From NCBI GenBank assembly GCA_013298625.1, contig JAAFIF010000007.1:1-64000 (forward strand): 64,000 bases of DNA, given 5' to 3'. Both the position numbers and the translations under genes were made by a program. The notes beneath the pieces were generated by a model. That model saw only the letters and a list, made by a program, of their open reading frames with translations. It made no database searches and was not told the DNA's origin. This document shows, piece by piece, positions 1-7,279 of this stretch (the stretch's first letter is position 1; every line of letters starts with the position of its first letter). The stretch comes from Myxococcales bacterium. Lineage in GTDB: Bacteria > Myxococcota_A > Polyangia > Polyangiales > Ga0077539.

Positions 1-350
1 GCGATGCTGAAATCGAGCGCCTGCCAGGTGAGCGTGTCCCACGTGCCAGGGGCGTCGGTCACGCGAATGCCCGCGGGGACCGCCATCGGCGTCAGCGCGT
101 TGGTCGCAGGAAAGCGAGGATCGAGCGCCGCGCCGCCGAGGCCGCGCGAGACGCGCTCGCCCGTCGCGTAGGTGCCCGAGTTGCGATAGAGGTGCGAGAG
201 CTTGTCGACCGCTTCGGTCGTCTTCGCGCGGCGGAGATACTTGATCATCGACGGGATCGCGACCGCGGCCAAGATGCCGAGAATCGCGACGACGATCATC
301 AGCTCGATCAGGGTGAATCCGCGGCGGGTGCGCTTCAGCAGGGACTTCAT
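1..350 (-). CDS. type IV pilin-like protein, C-terminus beyond window
   Basis: A prepilin-like protein of which about 116 residues are visible; the gene runs off the left edge. After a short basic leader the cleavage site is G^FTLIE at residues 11-15, with the conserved +5 Glu, followed by a hydrophobic helix. The globular start (AKTTEAVDKLSHLYRNS) is close to that of the pilin at 1176-1724, so the two are paralogues. The ATG at 350-348 lies just after the purine-rich stretch GGAGAGCC. Pilins of this class are inner-membrane subunits processed by PilD and assembled into type IV pili or pseudopili. Whether this is the major pilin cannot be told from a fragment. Confidence 0.88.
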   Translation of the reverse strand, partial: MKSLLKRTRRGFTLIELMIVVAILGILAAVAIPSMIKYLRRAKTTEAVDKLSHLYRNSGTYATGERVSRGLGGAALDPRFPATNALTPMAVPAGIRVTDAPGTWDTLTWQALDFSI

Positions 351-456
351 GTTCAGGGGCTCTCCTTCAGAGGGGCGTGAGTTTCTTCGGTGGTGTCGGC
401 GGTCGATCACAATGCGTTCGATCGACCTGCCCGAGTACAAAGCAACAGCGGTGCCG

Positions 457-1032
457 CTACTCGACTTCGCGCTCAGCGTACACGCTGTTCGTAAAAGACG
501 CGGTTTCAAACAATGACTGCACGCCGTCGCCATCGAGGTCACCCTTGGCGTGCGCCACCCACCACGCGTCCTGGCTGGGCAGCGTCGAGTACCCGAGATC
601 CGCTGGCGCCGCGCCCGCGACCGAAGGAACAGCCGGCGGAAGCCCCGCGATCGTCGCGTACTGATAGTAGACCTGCCCCGTGGGACGAACGCCGAGCTGC
701 GTCCAGCCCGCAGGCACGCCCGAGTACCAGTCCTGCGCCGTCACGCCGACCGTGGCTGGCCACATCGTGGCGATCGAGCCCGACACGTTGGCGTACTGCG
801 AAAACTCGCTCCGATACGCTTCTTGGCGCATCCGGATCATGCCCAACATGTTGTAGGCCTCCGTCGTCCGCGCGCGTCGCGTGTACTTGCGAAACGACAC
901 GATCGCGATCGACGACAACACGCCGAGGATCGCCACGACGATCATCAACTCGATCAGCGTGAAGCCACGCTTCGCGGCGAGCGCGATGAAGGCGGGCCGT
1001 GGTCTGCTGTTGCTGCGCGGTCGGTTGCTCAT
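457..1032 (-). CDS. type IV pilin-like protein
   Basis: A 191-residue prepilin with an unusually long leader of about 23 residues before G^FTLIELMIVV. The hydrophobic N-terminal helix follows, then a globular domain. Near the C-terminus is the acidic loop GDLDGDG, followed by SLFE, which resembles a calcium-binding D-x-D-G-D loop and is shared with the neighbouring pilin. The start at 1032 is preferred over an upstream in-frame start because AAGGTGG sits correctly before it and the leader then begins MSNRPRS. The gene lies between two other pilin genes on the same strand, so it is probably co-expressed as a minor pilin or a pilin variant. Confidence 0.88.
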   Translation of the reverse strand: MSNRPRSNSRPRPAFIALAAKRGFTLIELMIVVAILGVLSSIAIVSFRKYTRRARTTEAYNMLGMIRMRQEAYRSEFSQYANVSGSIATMWPATVGVTAQDWYSGVPAGWTQLGVRPTGQVYYQYATIAGLPPAVPSVAGAAPADLGYSTLPSQDAWWVAHAKGDLDGDGVQSLFETASFTNSVYAEREVE

Positions 1033-1175
1033 GGTGTCCACCTTCAGGATGTTACCTGCAAGCAAAGCGCTCTCCGCGTTTCTCGTCGTGACCGCGCAGC
1101 GGTGTTGCTCAGTTTGGGGTCCGCGCGTGCGGCGGTGTGTGTGGACCAAGCGCGTCAGTCGACTGACGAAAATCG

Positions 1176-1724
1176 TCACTCGAGCTCCATCTGAATGAAC
1201 ACGCCCGGCGACCCCTGCACTTCACGCTGAGCGTTGAGGGAGCCCACCCGCTCGAAGGTCGAGAGGTTCGTGTCGCCGTCGAGGTCCCCCTGAGCTCGCG
1301 CGGTGAACAGCGCCCCCGCTCCGGTGCCCATCGAGACGTACTCGTACGAGTAATAGTGCGGATCGGCGATCGCGAAGCTCAACGACAGCCATGTCGGGCT
1401 CGCGTCCCACATCCCCGGCGGATCCACGACCTTCGTCGCCGCAGGAACCGCCATCGGCGTCAGCCCCTGGCTCACTGGAAACTGTGGGGCGCTTGTCGCT
1501 CCACCCACACCGCGCCCGAACCGATCACCGGTCACGTACGCTGACGACATGCGGTACAGGTATGCGATCTTGTCCACAGCTTCTGCGGTCTTGGCGCGCC
1601 GCACGAAGCGCAGCATCGACGGAATCGCAACGGCCGCGAGGATGCCCATGATCGCCACCACGATCATCAGCTCGATGAGGGTGAACCCTCGGCGGCGTCG
1701 TACCGCTCTTCGTTGAAGCAACAT
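1176..1724 (-). CDS. type IV pilin-like protein (PilA-like)
   Basis: A 182-residue prepilin. The leader is short and basic, cleavage falls at RRRRG^FTLIE, and a long hydrophobic helix follows (AIMGILAAVAIPSM). The body matches the truncated pilin at 1-350 (AKTAEAVDKIAYLYR) and ends with GDLDGDTNLSTFE, a probable metal-binding loop. The start at 1724 has AGAGGG about ten bases upstream; an in-frame start at 1793 would add an unlikely leader. Its tail is separated from the next pilin start (1032) by about 140 bases. Major pilin is the simplest reading because of the leader form, but no pilus assembly genes are in the window. Confidence 0.88.
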   Translation of the reverse strand: MLLQRRAVRRRRGFTLIELMIVVAIMGILAAVAIPSMLRFVRRAKTAEAVDKIAYLYRMSSAYVTGDRFGRGVGGATSAPQFPVSQGLTPMAVPAATKVVDPPGMWDASPTWLSLSFAIADPHYYSYEYVSMGTGAGALFTARAQGDLDGDTNLSTFERVGSLNAQREVQGSPGVFIQMELE

Positions 1725-1850
1725 TTCGAACAATCCCTCTCCGGCGACAAGCGCCCGACAGGGCGCCACGCACGAGCCTTGTTCAATGCCCATGCCGAAG
1801 GTCTTGTATCCCCACCGACCCCGCCGTAAGTTGACAGCTTTTTTCAGAGA

Positions 1851-3575
1851 CTACCGCGCGCAGAAGTCGCCCGCGCGCGCCGTCGCCGTGTCCATCGCCA
1901 CAGCGCGCGCCATGCAGGGCTCGTCCTCGCTCCACGCGCGCCAGTCCGCCGAGCGCCCCATGGTCGCGGCGTGCGCGCGCCAGGTCTCGTAGCCGTCGCC
2001 CGTGCCCGTCGCGCGAAACACCGTGGGCTGCACGCACATCATCCGCGCCTGCGCCTGCGCTTGTTCGCGCTGCGCATAGTCCAGGACGATCGAGGCCATC
2101 GCCGCGTTGGTGCTGTTCCAGCAGCAGGTCTTCGACTGGTTGTACTCGAGCTCGGCGAAGACGTGATCTTCCAGCGTTCGATTCGCGCGATCGACCTGCG
2201 CGCGCGTCATGCCCAGCTCTTCGGACACCGTGTACAAGTCCGCAAACGCATCCTCACGACGGGTGCGCGCCGAGCAGCTCGCCGGGTACATCCGCAGGTG
2301 CGCCCGCGCCGCTTGGATCCGCGAGACCGCCGCTGCCTGACGCTCTTGCGGCGTGATCACCTGCCAGATCGAGCGAAACTCCTCGGGCCGCGCGCCGATC
2401 GCAGCCTGGTCGCTCTGCGCGATGTAGTCCGGCTCGTCCGCGGCCAACGTCGTGTTGGTCCAGCGATTGTTGCGCAGCACCGTCGTGCGCCAGCGACGAA
2501 TGCCGCCGCCGAGCGTCGAGTACGGCACGCCGTCGTAGCTCTGCTCGCTGCCGCCCGTGTACTGCGACGTGAACGAGCTGATCGCCAGCGTGGGCTCTTC
2601 CCAGACGGGCTGCCGGCGCGGCATCGACCCGCTCGCGATGCTCGCCGCGATGCGCCCCTCCGCAGGGCGATCGACGCGCATCACCGGGAGCACATGGCCG
2701 ATGCCCTGGCGCTGCCAGCGCTTCAGCAAGATGTCACCGGGCGCCGTCGACGCGGCCCGCACGTGGATCGTGTTGCCCTCGTCCGCGAGGTTGACGCTGC
2801 CGAAATACACGAGGATCAACCGCGTGAAATAACCCACGCGCTTGTTCAAGTGCAGCTCGTCGAAGTACGAGCCCGCGCCCGCCGTCGAGCCGTCCGCGTT
2901 GGTCAGAAACGGCACCGCGTCGTCGCTGCCGAGGCGCATCCGACGCAGCGCTGGGTCGCTCGGCCAACGCGCGCCCGCCGTCCACGCGCTCGTGTGATCC
3001 CGGTACGCCGTCTTGAAGAGCGGAAAGTTTCTCGCGCGCTGCCCCGTGCGAAACACGAAGCCGAAGTGCCCCGCGAAGATCGGCTGACGGTCCGCCGCGC
3101 TCCATCCCTGAATGAAGAACGGCAGCCCGTACCAGCTCGCGAAGGTCACGCGCAGAAACATCGAGACCTCCGCGCACTCGAGCGTCGGCGCCGCGAATTT
3201 GCGATCGCCGAAGGGCGTCTGGATCTCGAACGTCTCGCCCCCCGAAGCGCGCGGGATCCGTCGAAACCCAGTGATCCAACGCTCGTACTTCTGCTCCCAC
3301 GAGAGACCGCTGCTCGCGCTCCACGCGATGCCCGCGCGACGCGCCTCGGCCGTGTCCGTGTCCGCCCATTGATTGCGAACGGCCCACACCTCCGTCGCAG
3401 CCCCAGCAGGCACCGTGGGCCCCGCAGTCGACATGGACACCTCTTCGGCGTTCATCCCGAGCGTCTCGTCGAGCCCCGTCTCCGAAGCGGTCTCGCTCAA
3501 CGTCGCGTTGGGATCAGCGCACGCCGAAGCCAGCGCAGAGGTCAGGGCAGCAGTGAACAGTGCAAGTCTTCGCAT
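1851..3575 (-). CDS. lipoprotein with cysteine-hydrolase-like features, function unknown
   Basis: A 574-residue exported protein. Its signal peptide ends in the lipobox-like LASAC, so it is probably a lipoprotein, and an Asp/Glu-rich linker follows. The middle region contains TLECAEVSMFLRVTF, where a Cys starts a helix, and later GHVLPVMRV, a His in a beta strand. That order resembles papain-like, NlpC/P60 or transglutaminase-fold hydrolases. The C-terminal part has CCWNSTNAAM and several Cys that could form disulfides. I recognise no named family, and the hydrolase idea is inference from the Cys-His order. The start at 3575 is chosen because the lipoprotein signal begins there (MRRLALFTAAL). 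It faces away from the tRNA-like genes and the 793-residue protein. Confidence 0.8.
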   Translation of the reverse strand: MRRLALFTAALTSALASACADPNATLSETASETGLDETLGMNAEEVSMSTAGPTVPAGAATEVWAVRNQWADTDTAEARRAGIAWSASSGLSWEQKYERWITGFRRIPRASGGETFEIQTPFGDRKFAAPTLECAEVSMFLRVTFASWYGLPFFIQGWSAADRQPIFAGHFGFVFRTGQRARNFPLFKTAYRDHTSAWTAGARWPSDPALRRMRLGSDDAVPFLTNADGSTAGAGSYFDELHLNKRVGYFTRLILVYFGSVNLADEGNTIHVRAASTAPGDILLKRWQRQGIGHVLPVMRVDRPAEGRIAASIASGSMPRRQPVWEEPTLAISSFTSQYTGGSEQSYDGVPYSTLGGGIRRWRTTVLRNNRWTNTTLAADEPDYIAQSDQAAIGARPEEFRSIWQVITPQERQAAAVSRIQAARAHLRMYPASCSARTRREDAFADLYTVSEELGMTRAQVDRANRTLEDHVFAELEYNQSKTCCWNSTNAAMASIVLDYAQREQAQAQARMMCVQPTVFRATGTGDGYETWRAHAATMGRSADWRAWSEDEPCMARAVAMDTATARAGDFCAR

Positions 3576-3692
3576 CGCAGCTCTCGTCTCGGTACGGGTC
3601 GAATTCTCCACACTTCTACCAAAGCTCCGCCCGTCCGCACAGCCCGACGTTGACAATGTCCCGACGCGAACCGACCCTCGGCGAGCTTCTCT

Positions 3693-3769
3693 CCGCGTGT
3701 ATCTCAGCCAGTGAGAGAGCCGGGCTGCTTACCCGGTCGGCGCAGGTGCAACTCCTGCCACGCGGTCCA
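3693..3769 (+). tRNA. non-canonical tRNA, anticodon position reads GCT
   Basis: A 77-base sequence with all four tRNA helices perfectly paired. The acceptor is CCGCGTG with CACGCGG; the D stem is TCTC with GAGA; the anticodon stem is CCGGG with CCCGG around the 7-base loop CTGCTTA (U33 present, positions 34-36 GCT); the T stem is GCAGG with CCTGC. The 3' end is T73 followed by an encoded CCA. It departs from translational tRNAs: the D loop AGCCAGTGA lacks the G18-G19 pair, the T loop reads TGCAACT in place of TTCRANT, and the variable loop is only 5 bases although GCU would normally mark a long-arm tRNA-Ser. Staphylococcal tRNA-Gly species used for cell-wall synthesis also lose GG and replace T-Psi-C with UGC. 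A non-translational role is inference. Confidence 0.75.
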
Positions 3770-3778
3770 TCACCCTCA

Positions 3779-3969
3779 CCACTCGGAGCTCTGTCAGTCG
3801 AGCAGCGGGCTCCAAACCAATACCGCGACGATCGTCGTAGTCTTCTCTGTCCGCGGTCTTTGGTTTGACTTGATTTCGACCGCGCTGAGCCGCTTGGGCA
3901 TCTTCGATGCCCGTCGCGGGCGCGGTACAATCCCGTCGGGCGCCGGTGCAACTCCGGCCGGGTGGTCCA
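3779..3969 (+). tRNA. interrupted non-canonical tRNA-like gene (5' half 3779-3816, 3' half from about 3931)
   Basis: Nine bases after the previous tRNA, a second tRNA-like molecule appears in two halves. The 5' half is acceptor CCACTCG, GA, D stem GCTC/GAGC with loop TGTCAGTC, A26, anticodon stem GCGGG, then the loop start CTCCAAA. The 3' half is anticodon stem CCCGT, variable CGGGC, T stem GCCGG/CCGGC with loop TGCAACT, acceptor CGGGTGG, T73, CCA. The acceptor pairs over 7 bp with one G-U, and the anticodon stem over 5 bp with one G-U. The D loop shares CAGT and the T loop is identical to that of the 3693-3769 tRNA. About 115 bases of structured sequence lie between the halves. The loop would read anticodon CCA if the insert begins after CTCCAAA. 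Whether it is spliced is unknown; I see no group I or group II core. Confidence 0.6.
3809..3927 (+). ncRNA. conserved structured insert element, copy 1
   Basis: This block recurs at 61827-61955 in the same orientation. It starts GCTCCAAACC and ends GCGCGGTA. Two helices are visible. CAAACCAATACCGCG pairs with CGCGGTCTTTGGTTTG, with one bulge, over a loop of about 22 bases. GGGCATC pairs perfectly with GATGCCC around a TTC loop. The two ends also match each other as TACCGCG and CGCGGTA. The stretch between the hairpins (TTGACTTGATTTC) is conserved in both copies; a short variable segment follows it. Here the element sits inside the anticodon loop of a tRNA-like gene, 60 bases before the start of the 793-residue protein. 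It could be an intron, a small mobile element or a leader RNA. Confidence 0.55.
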
Positions 3970-3990
3970 TCAACGAGGACATCACTGCAC

Positions 3991-6369
3991 ATGAGCGAAG
4001 AGGGAAGGGACATCGCCGTCAACCCGGGCTACATCGCCGGGTTGATCGACGCCGCGCTGCGCACCGCGGCCAACCACGAGGACGCCGCGACCCGCGCGCG
4101 CGCCGAAGCCAAGATCGCGCGCCTCACCGCGGCGCTCGAAGGCATGCGCTCGGGCGCGGTCTCTGTCGGGTCGCGCACGCCCGTGCGAGACACCCCCGCC
4201 TGGGCCACGCTCGAAGTGGTCCGGGGAGGCTTCGCCACGGGCGCCCTGCTCGCCAACGGCCCGCTGCTCGATCACGAACGCGCCGCGCTCGAACGCGCTT
4301 CGGCCAGCGATTTTTCGAGCGAACGCGCCGCGCTCAACGCCCGCGCGCTCAGCCCCGAAGGCCTCGACGCCCTGCGCGCCATGCTCGCCAGCGCGACCTT
4401 TCGCGTCGCCGTCCCCGAAGAGGGCGCCCTGCTCGTCGTCGCGTGGCTGCTCGCGCACGGCCAGCGCGCCGAGGCCGCGGACGTGCTCGACGCCATCGCT
4501 CCGTTCTTCGATCGACTGCGGTTCTACCCGGTCCCCGACCCGCGCCCGCTGCCCGAGTCCTCAGTGGTCAGCCTCGTCCCCGCGCGCGAGGTCGCTCGCA
4601 AGCTCGACGCGCGCCGCCCTGCGCGCCGCGTGATCGCCATGCGCGACTCGCTCGCGTGGCGCACCCTCTACGACCGCGTCGTGGCCCTGCTCGCCGAGAG
4701 CGTCGAGGGATCGCCGCTCGTGGTCGCGCGCGACGAAGTGGGCGCGCTCGTGCGCGACGCGCACGGCGATTTCGTGGTCGACGGCGGCACCGTGGGCGCG
4801 CGCACCGACGGCGCGTGGCTCGCGCGCGCCCGCGATTTGCTCGCAGAAATCACCGCCGCAGCGCGCGTGACGCCCATGTCGAAGAAGCTCAGCGACCCGC
4901 GCGAGAGCTTCACCATCTTGCGCGAGGCGCTCGCGTCGCTCGCCCGCGGCGAGCCCCTCGCGGCAAAGCAGCGACACGTTCGACGCGTGCTCGCGACGGC
5001 CATGCACAAGCGAGGCGCCCCCGGGTCGGACAAGCTCGACGCCCTGCGCGCGACGCAAGCGCGCGTGCGCGCGATGCCCCTGCACGCCGAGGTCGCCAAG
5101 GTCGTCGCAGCGCGGCTCGCGAAGGTCGACAGCGAGTCCGGCATCGCGTCGATCGAAGCCTTCACGCAGCCCGTGACCGACACCGAAGCGCGCCCCGACG
5201 CGCCCGAAGGCGCCGCGGTCCCTCGCTCGGTCGAGAAGAAGCTCCTGCGCGCCCTCGAGGCGCCGCTCGAAGAGCTCGTCGCGCGCAAGGTCATCACCTC
5301 GGGCGAAGTGCTCGCGATCGTCGCGCCCAAGATCACCGCGCAGGTGCGCGCCGCGGGCATCGAAGACCCCGAGCTCCGTCGCGTGTACACAGCGATTTAT
5401 GCGGCGTTTCGCAAGCGACGCTCGCTCTTGCTGCTCGCCCTCGAGAAGCAGGTGAAGGTCCACGAGCTGCCGTGGGTGGCCGCGATCGACGGCCATCGGT
5501 CGCGCTCGCTCTCGGCCGCGACGCTGTCGGCGCAGACGCTCGAGCAGCTGGCGACCCTCGCGATCACTGGGTTTCCTCAGGCGATCTTGCCGAACAAGCT
5601 GCTGCAAGAGCTCTCTGCGCTCGTCGGCGGCGCCAACATGAAGGCGCCCATCGTCGAAGAGATCGCGGCGGACATCTTCATGGGCACCTTTAGCGAGAAG
5701 TACCTCGACGCGGCGAAGGTCAGCGCCTCGCTGCTGCGCGGGACGCTCTACGAGCGCTACTACGGGCTGCCCTTCGATCGCGTCCTCGCGATGGAAGCGA
5801 AGAAGGGCCGCTACGGCGGGATCGACGCGTTTGCGCAGCTCTGCACCGCGCTCGCGGCGCCGCAGTCGAAGGACAGCCGGGCCTCGGTCGCGCACAACGG
5901 GACGATCATCGAGCAACAGCAGCTGCTCACCACGCACAACCTCGCCTCGCTCTTCGTGGCGCTCTCGCTGAAGGACAAGCTCGGCGCACCCGGGCTCGAT
6001 GGCCTCGCGCGCTCGTGCGCAAAGTGGATCTTCGCGCAGCACGCGCAGAAGCTCCCGCTCGGCCGTCCGCAGCTCGCGCGCTTGAAGAACACCGCGTACG
6101 CGTGGCGACAGATGCTCTTCTTCGCGTCGCTGACGGACCTCGAGACGCAGCGAGCGCTCGTGCGTTGGACGCGCGGCGCGCTCGCCGAGCAAGACCCTGC
6201 CTTCGCCGAGCGCTTCGCCCCTGCGGTCGCCGGGCTCGCGATGGCGGTCGAGGGAGGCTCGTTTGGGCCCGACGCAACCGCGACGTTCGAGCGCGCGAAG
6301 GCCCAGCGATTTCTCGGCTGGACCACGGGCAACCACTGGCTCTTCGAAGCGAAGCGCCCGCGGGGATAG
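3991..6369 (+). CDS. conserved-looking 793-residue protein of unknown function, downstream of two tRNA-like genes
   Basis: I do not recognise the family. The protein is soluble-looking, with no signal peptide or membrane segment, and is rich in Ala/Arg helices. Residues 1-450 are helical and acidic/basic. The last 330 residues look better conserved in style, with distinctive stretches such as ILPNKLLQELSAL, ADIFMGTFSEKYLDAA, GTLYERYYGLPF, LLTTHNLASLFVAL and NTAYAWRQMLFF. The start at 3991 follows GAGGAC and lies 21 bases after the CCA of the second tRNA-like gene, so all three may be one transcript. This placement suggests a protein that handles the tRNA-like RNAs, but nothing in the sequence proves it. 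Confidence 0.85.
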   Translation: MSEEGRDIAVNPGYIAGLIDAALRTAANHEDAATRARAEAKIARLTAALEGMRSGAVSVGSRTPVRDTPAWATLEVVRGGFATGALLANGPLLDHERAALERASASDFSSERAALNARALSPEGLDALRAMLASATFRVAVPEEGALLVVAWLLAHGQRAEAADVLDAIAPFFDRLRFYPVPDPRPLPESSVVSLVPAREVARKLDARRPARRVIAMRDSLAWRTLYDRVVALLAESVEGSPLVVARDEVGALVRDAHGDFVVDGGTVGARTDGAWLARARDLLAEITAAARVTPMSKKLSDPRESFTILREALASLARGEPLAAKQRHVRRVLATAMHKRGAPGSDKLDALRATQARVRAMPLHAEVAKVVAARLAKVDSESGIASIEAFTQPVTDTEARPDAPEGAAVPRSVEKKLLRALEAPLEELVARKVITSGEVLAIVAPKITAQVRAAGIEDPELRRVYTAIYAAFRKRRSLLLLALEKQVKVHELPWVAAIDGHRSRSLSAATLSAQTLEQLATLAITGFPQAILPNKLLQELSALVGGANMKAPIVEEIAADIFMGTFSEKYLDAAKVSASLLRGTLYERYYGLPFDRVLAMEAKKGRYGGIDAFAQLCTALAAPQSKDSRASVAHNGTIIEQQQLLTTHNLASLFVALSLKDKLGAPGLDGLARSCAKWIFAQHAQKLPLGRPQLARLKNTAYAWRQMLFFASLTDLETQRALVRWTRGALAEQDPAFAERFAPAVAGLAMAVEGGSFGPDATATFERAKAQRFLGWTTGNHWLFEAKRPRG

Positions 6370-6374
6370 CGCGG

Positions 6375-7217
6375 CTACGCGGGAGGCAGGGGGTCGAGCT
6401 TCTCGAAGGGGTTCTCCAAGAGCTCTTTGACGGTCTTGGCGAGGACCGAGGCGTGCAACCCGTCGATGAAGCGATGGTCGAAGCTCGCGCCGATGCGCAT
6501 GAGCTTGCCGGCCACCACCTGCCCGTTCTCGACCACGGGCTCGTCGACGATCGCGCCCGGCGCCACGAAGATCGGCGTGTTCGTATACGGGACCAGCGGA
6601 ACGTACGCCACGTCGAGCCCCAACGACCCCACGTTGGTCACCGTCGCCCCGCCAAACGCGTCGCGCGGCATGCCGATGGCCGAAAGATCGATGTTGAGCG
6701 TGTACATCAAGAACGAGATCAGCTTCAGAAACGCGTTCATGAACATGAACGGGATCGCCGCGATCGTCCCCTTGCCGCTCTCGAGCGCCTTGTCCTTGCG
6801 CTGACGCACGCGGTCCACGGTCGCCTGCAATTCTTCAGCGATTTGCTTGAGCGACTTGTCCTCGCAGTGCTCGATCTTCGCCGCTGTCAGATCGACCTTT
6901 CCGTCACCCTGGTCTGTCTGCACCACGAGCACAGAGATCGTCACGCCCTTGCGCAGGTAGATCTTGTTGAAGCGCAAGATCGCGTTGGCGTCGGGGCATC
7001 GCTTGAGCGCCTCGCCGACGGCCTTGGTCACCAGGTGCGTCACCGTCAGGTGGATCCCGTGCACCTCGCGAAAGCGCTTCATGTACTCGATCGCCTTCTC
7101 CATTCGCACAGAGAGCGTCCCGTACACAGTCGGGTCGTACGTGGTCTGCCACGTCCCGATCGCGATCTTTCGAAAGCTCGAGACTTCTTTCTTCAGCTCC
7201 AGATCGAGGTGCGCCAT
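6375..7217 (-). CDS. stand-alone 2-oxoacid dehydrogenase E2-type acyltransferase domain
   Basis: A 280-residue protein that matches only the C-terminal catalytic domain of dihydrolipoamide acyltransferases. The catalytic motif HRFIDG lies near residue 252 (SFDHRFIDG), and NVGSLGLD with GAIVDEPVV are typical of the trimeric core. The usual N-terminal lipoyl and subunit-binding domains are absent, so it cannot work as a normal swinging-arm E2 by itself. It may use a lipoyl domain carried by another protein or act on a different acyl-CoA. The start at 7217 opens with MAHLDLELKKE. It follows argS on the same strand after about 60 bases and is probably co-transcribed with it. Confidence 0.85.
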   Translation of the reverse strand: MAHLDLELKKEVSSFRKIAIGTWQTTYDPTVYGTLSVRMEKAIEYMKRFREVHGIHLTVTHLVTKAVGEALKRCPDANAILRFNKIYLRKGVTISVLVVQTDQGDGKVDLTAAKIEHCEDKSLKQIAEELQATVDRVRQRKDKALESGKGTIAAIPFMFMNAFLKLISFLMYTLNIDLSAIGMPRDAFGGATVTNVGSLGLDVAYVPLVPYTNTPIFVAPGAIVDEPVVENGQVVAGKLMRIGASFDHRFIDGLHASVLAKTVKELLENPFEKLDPLPPA

Positions 7218-7279
7218 GGACGCGAGCGTACCGTGCTCGCCGCGCGCGCAGTGAAGCCTTCGCGCGTCGTCGCGCCGCG

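Noticed and set aside
1..1850. Sigma-54 promoters for the pilin genes
   Set aside because: No acceptable GG-N10-GC pair at -24/-12 was found before any of the three starts.
1971..3653. Long plus-strand open frame (560 codons) opposite the lipoprotein gene
   Set aside because: Very Arg/Ala-rich product with no domain, an artefact of high G+C opposite a real gene. Similar shadows at 4561-6336, 37000-39576 and 59417-61858 were left out for the same reason.
3809..3927. Group I or group II self-splicing intron in the tRNA-like gene
   Set aside because: No P7/P3 core sequences, no domain V and only about 115 bases, shorter than known group I introns; called an insert of unknown type instead.
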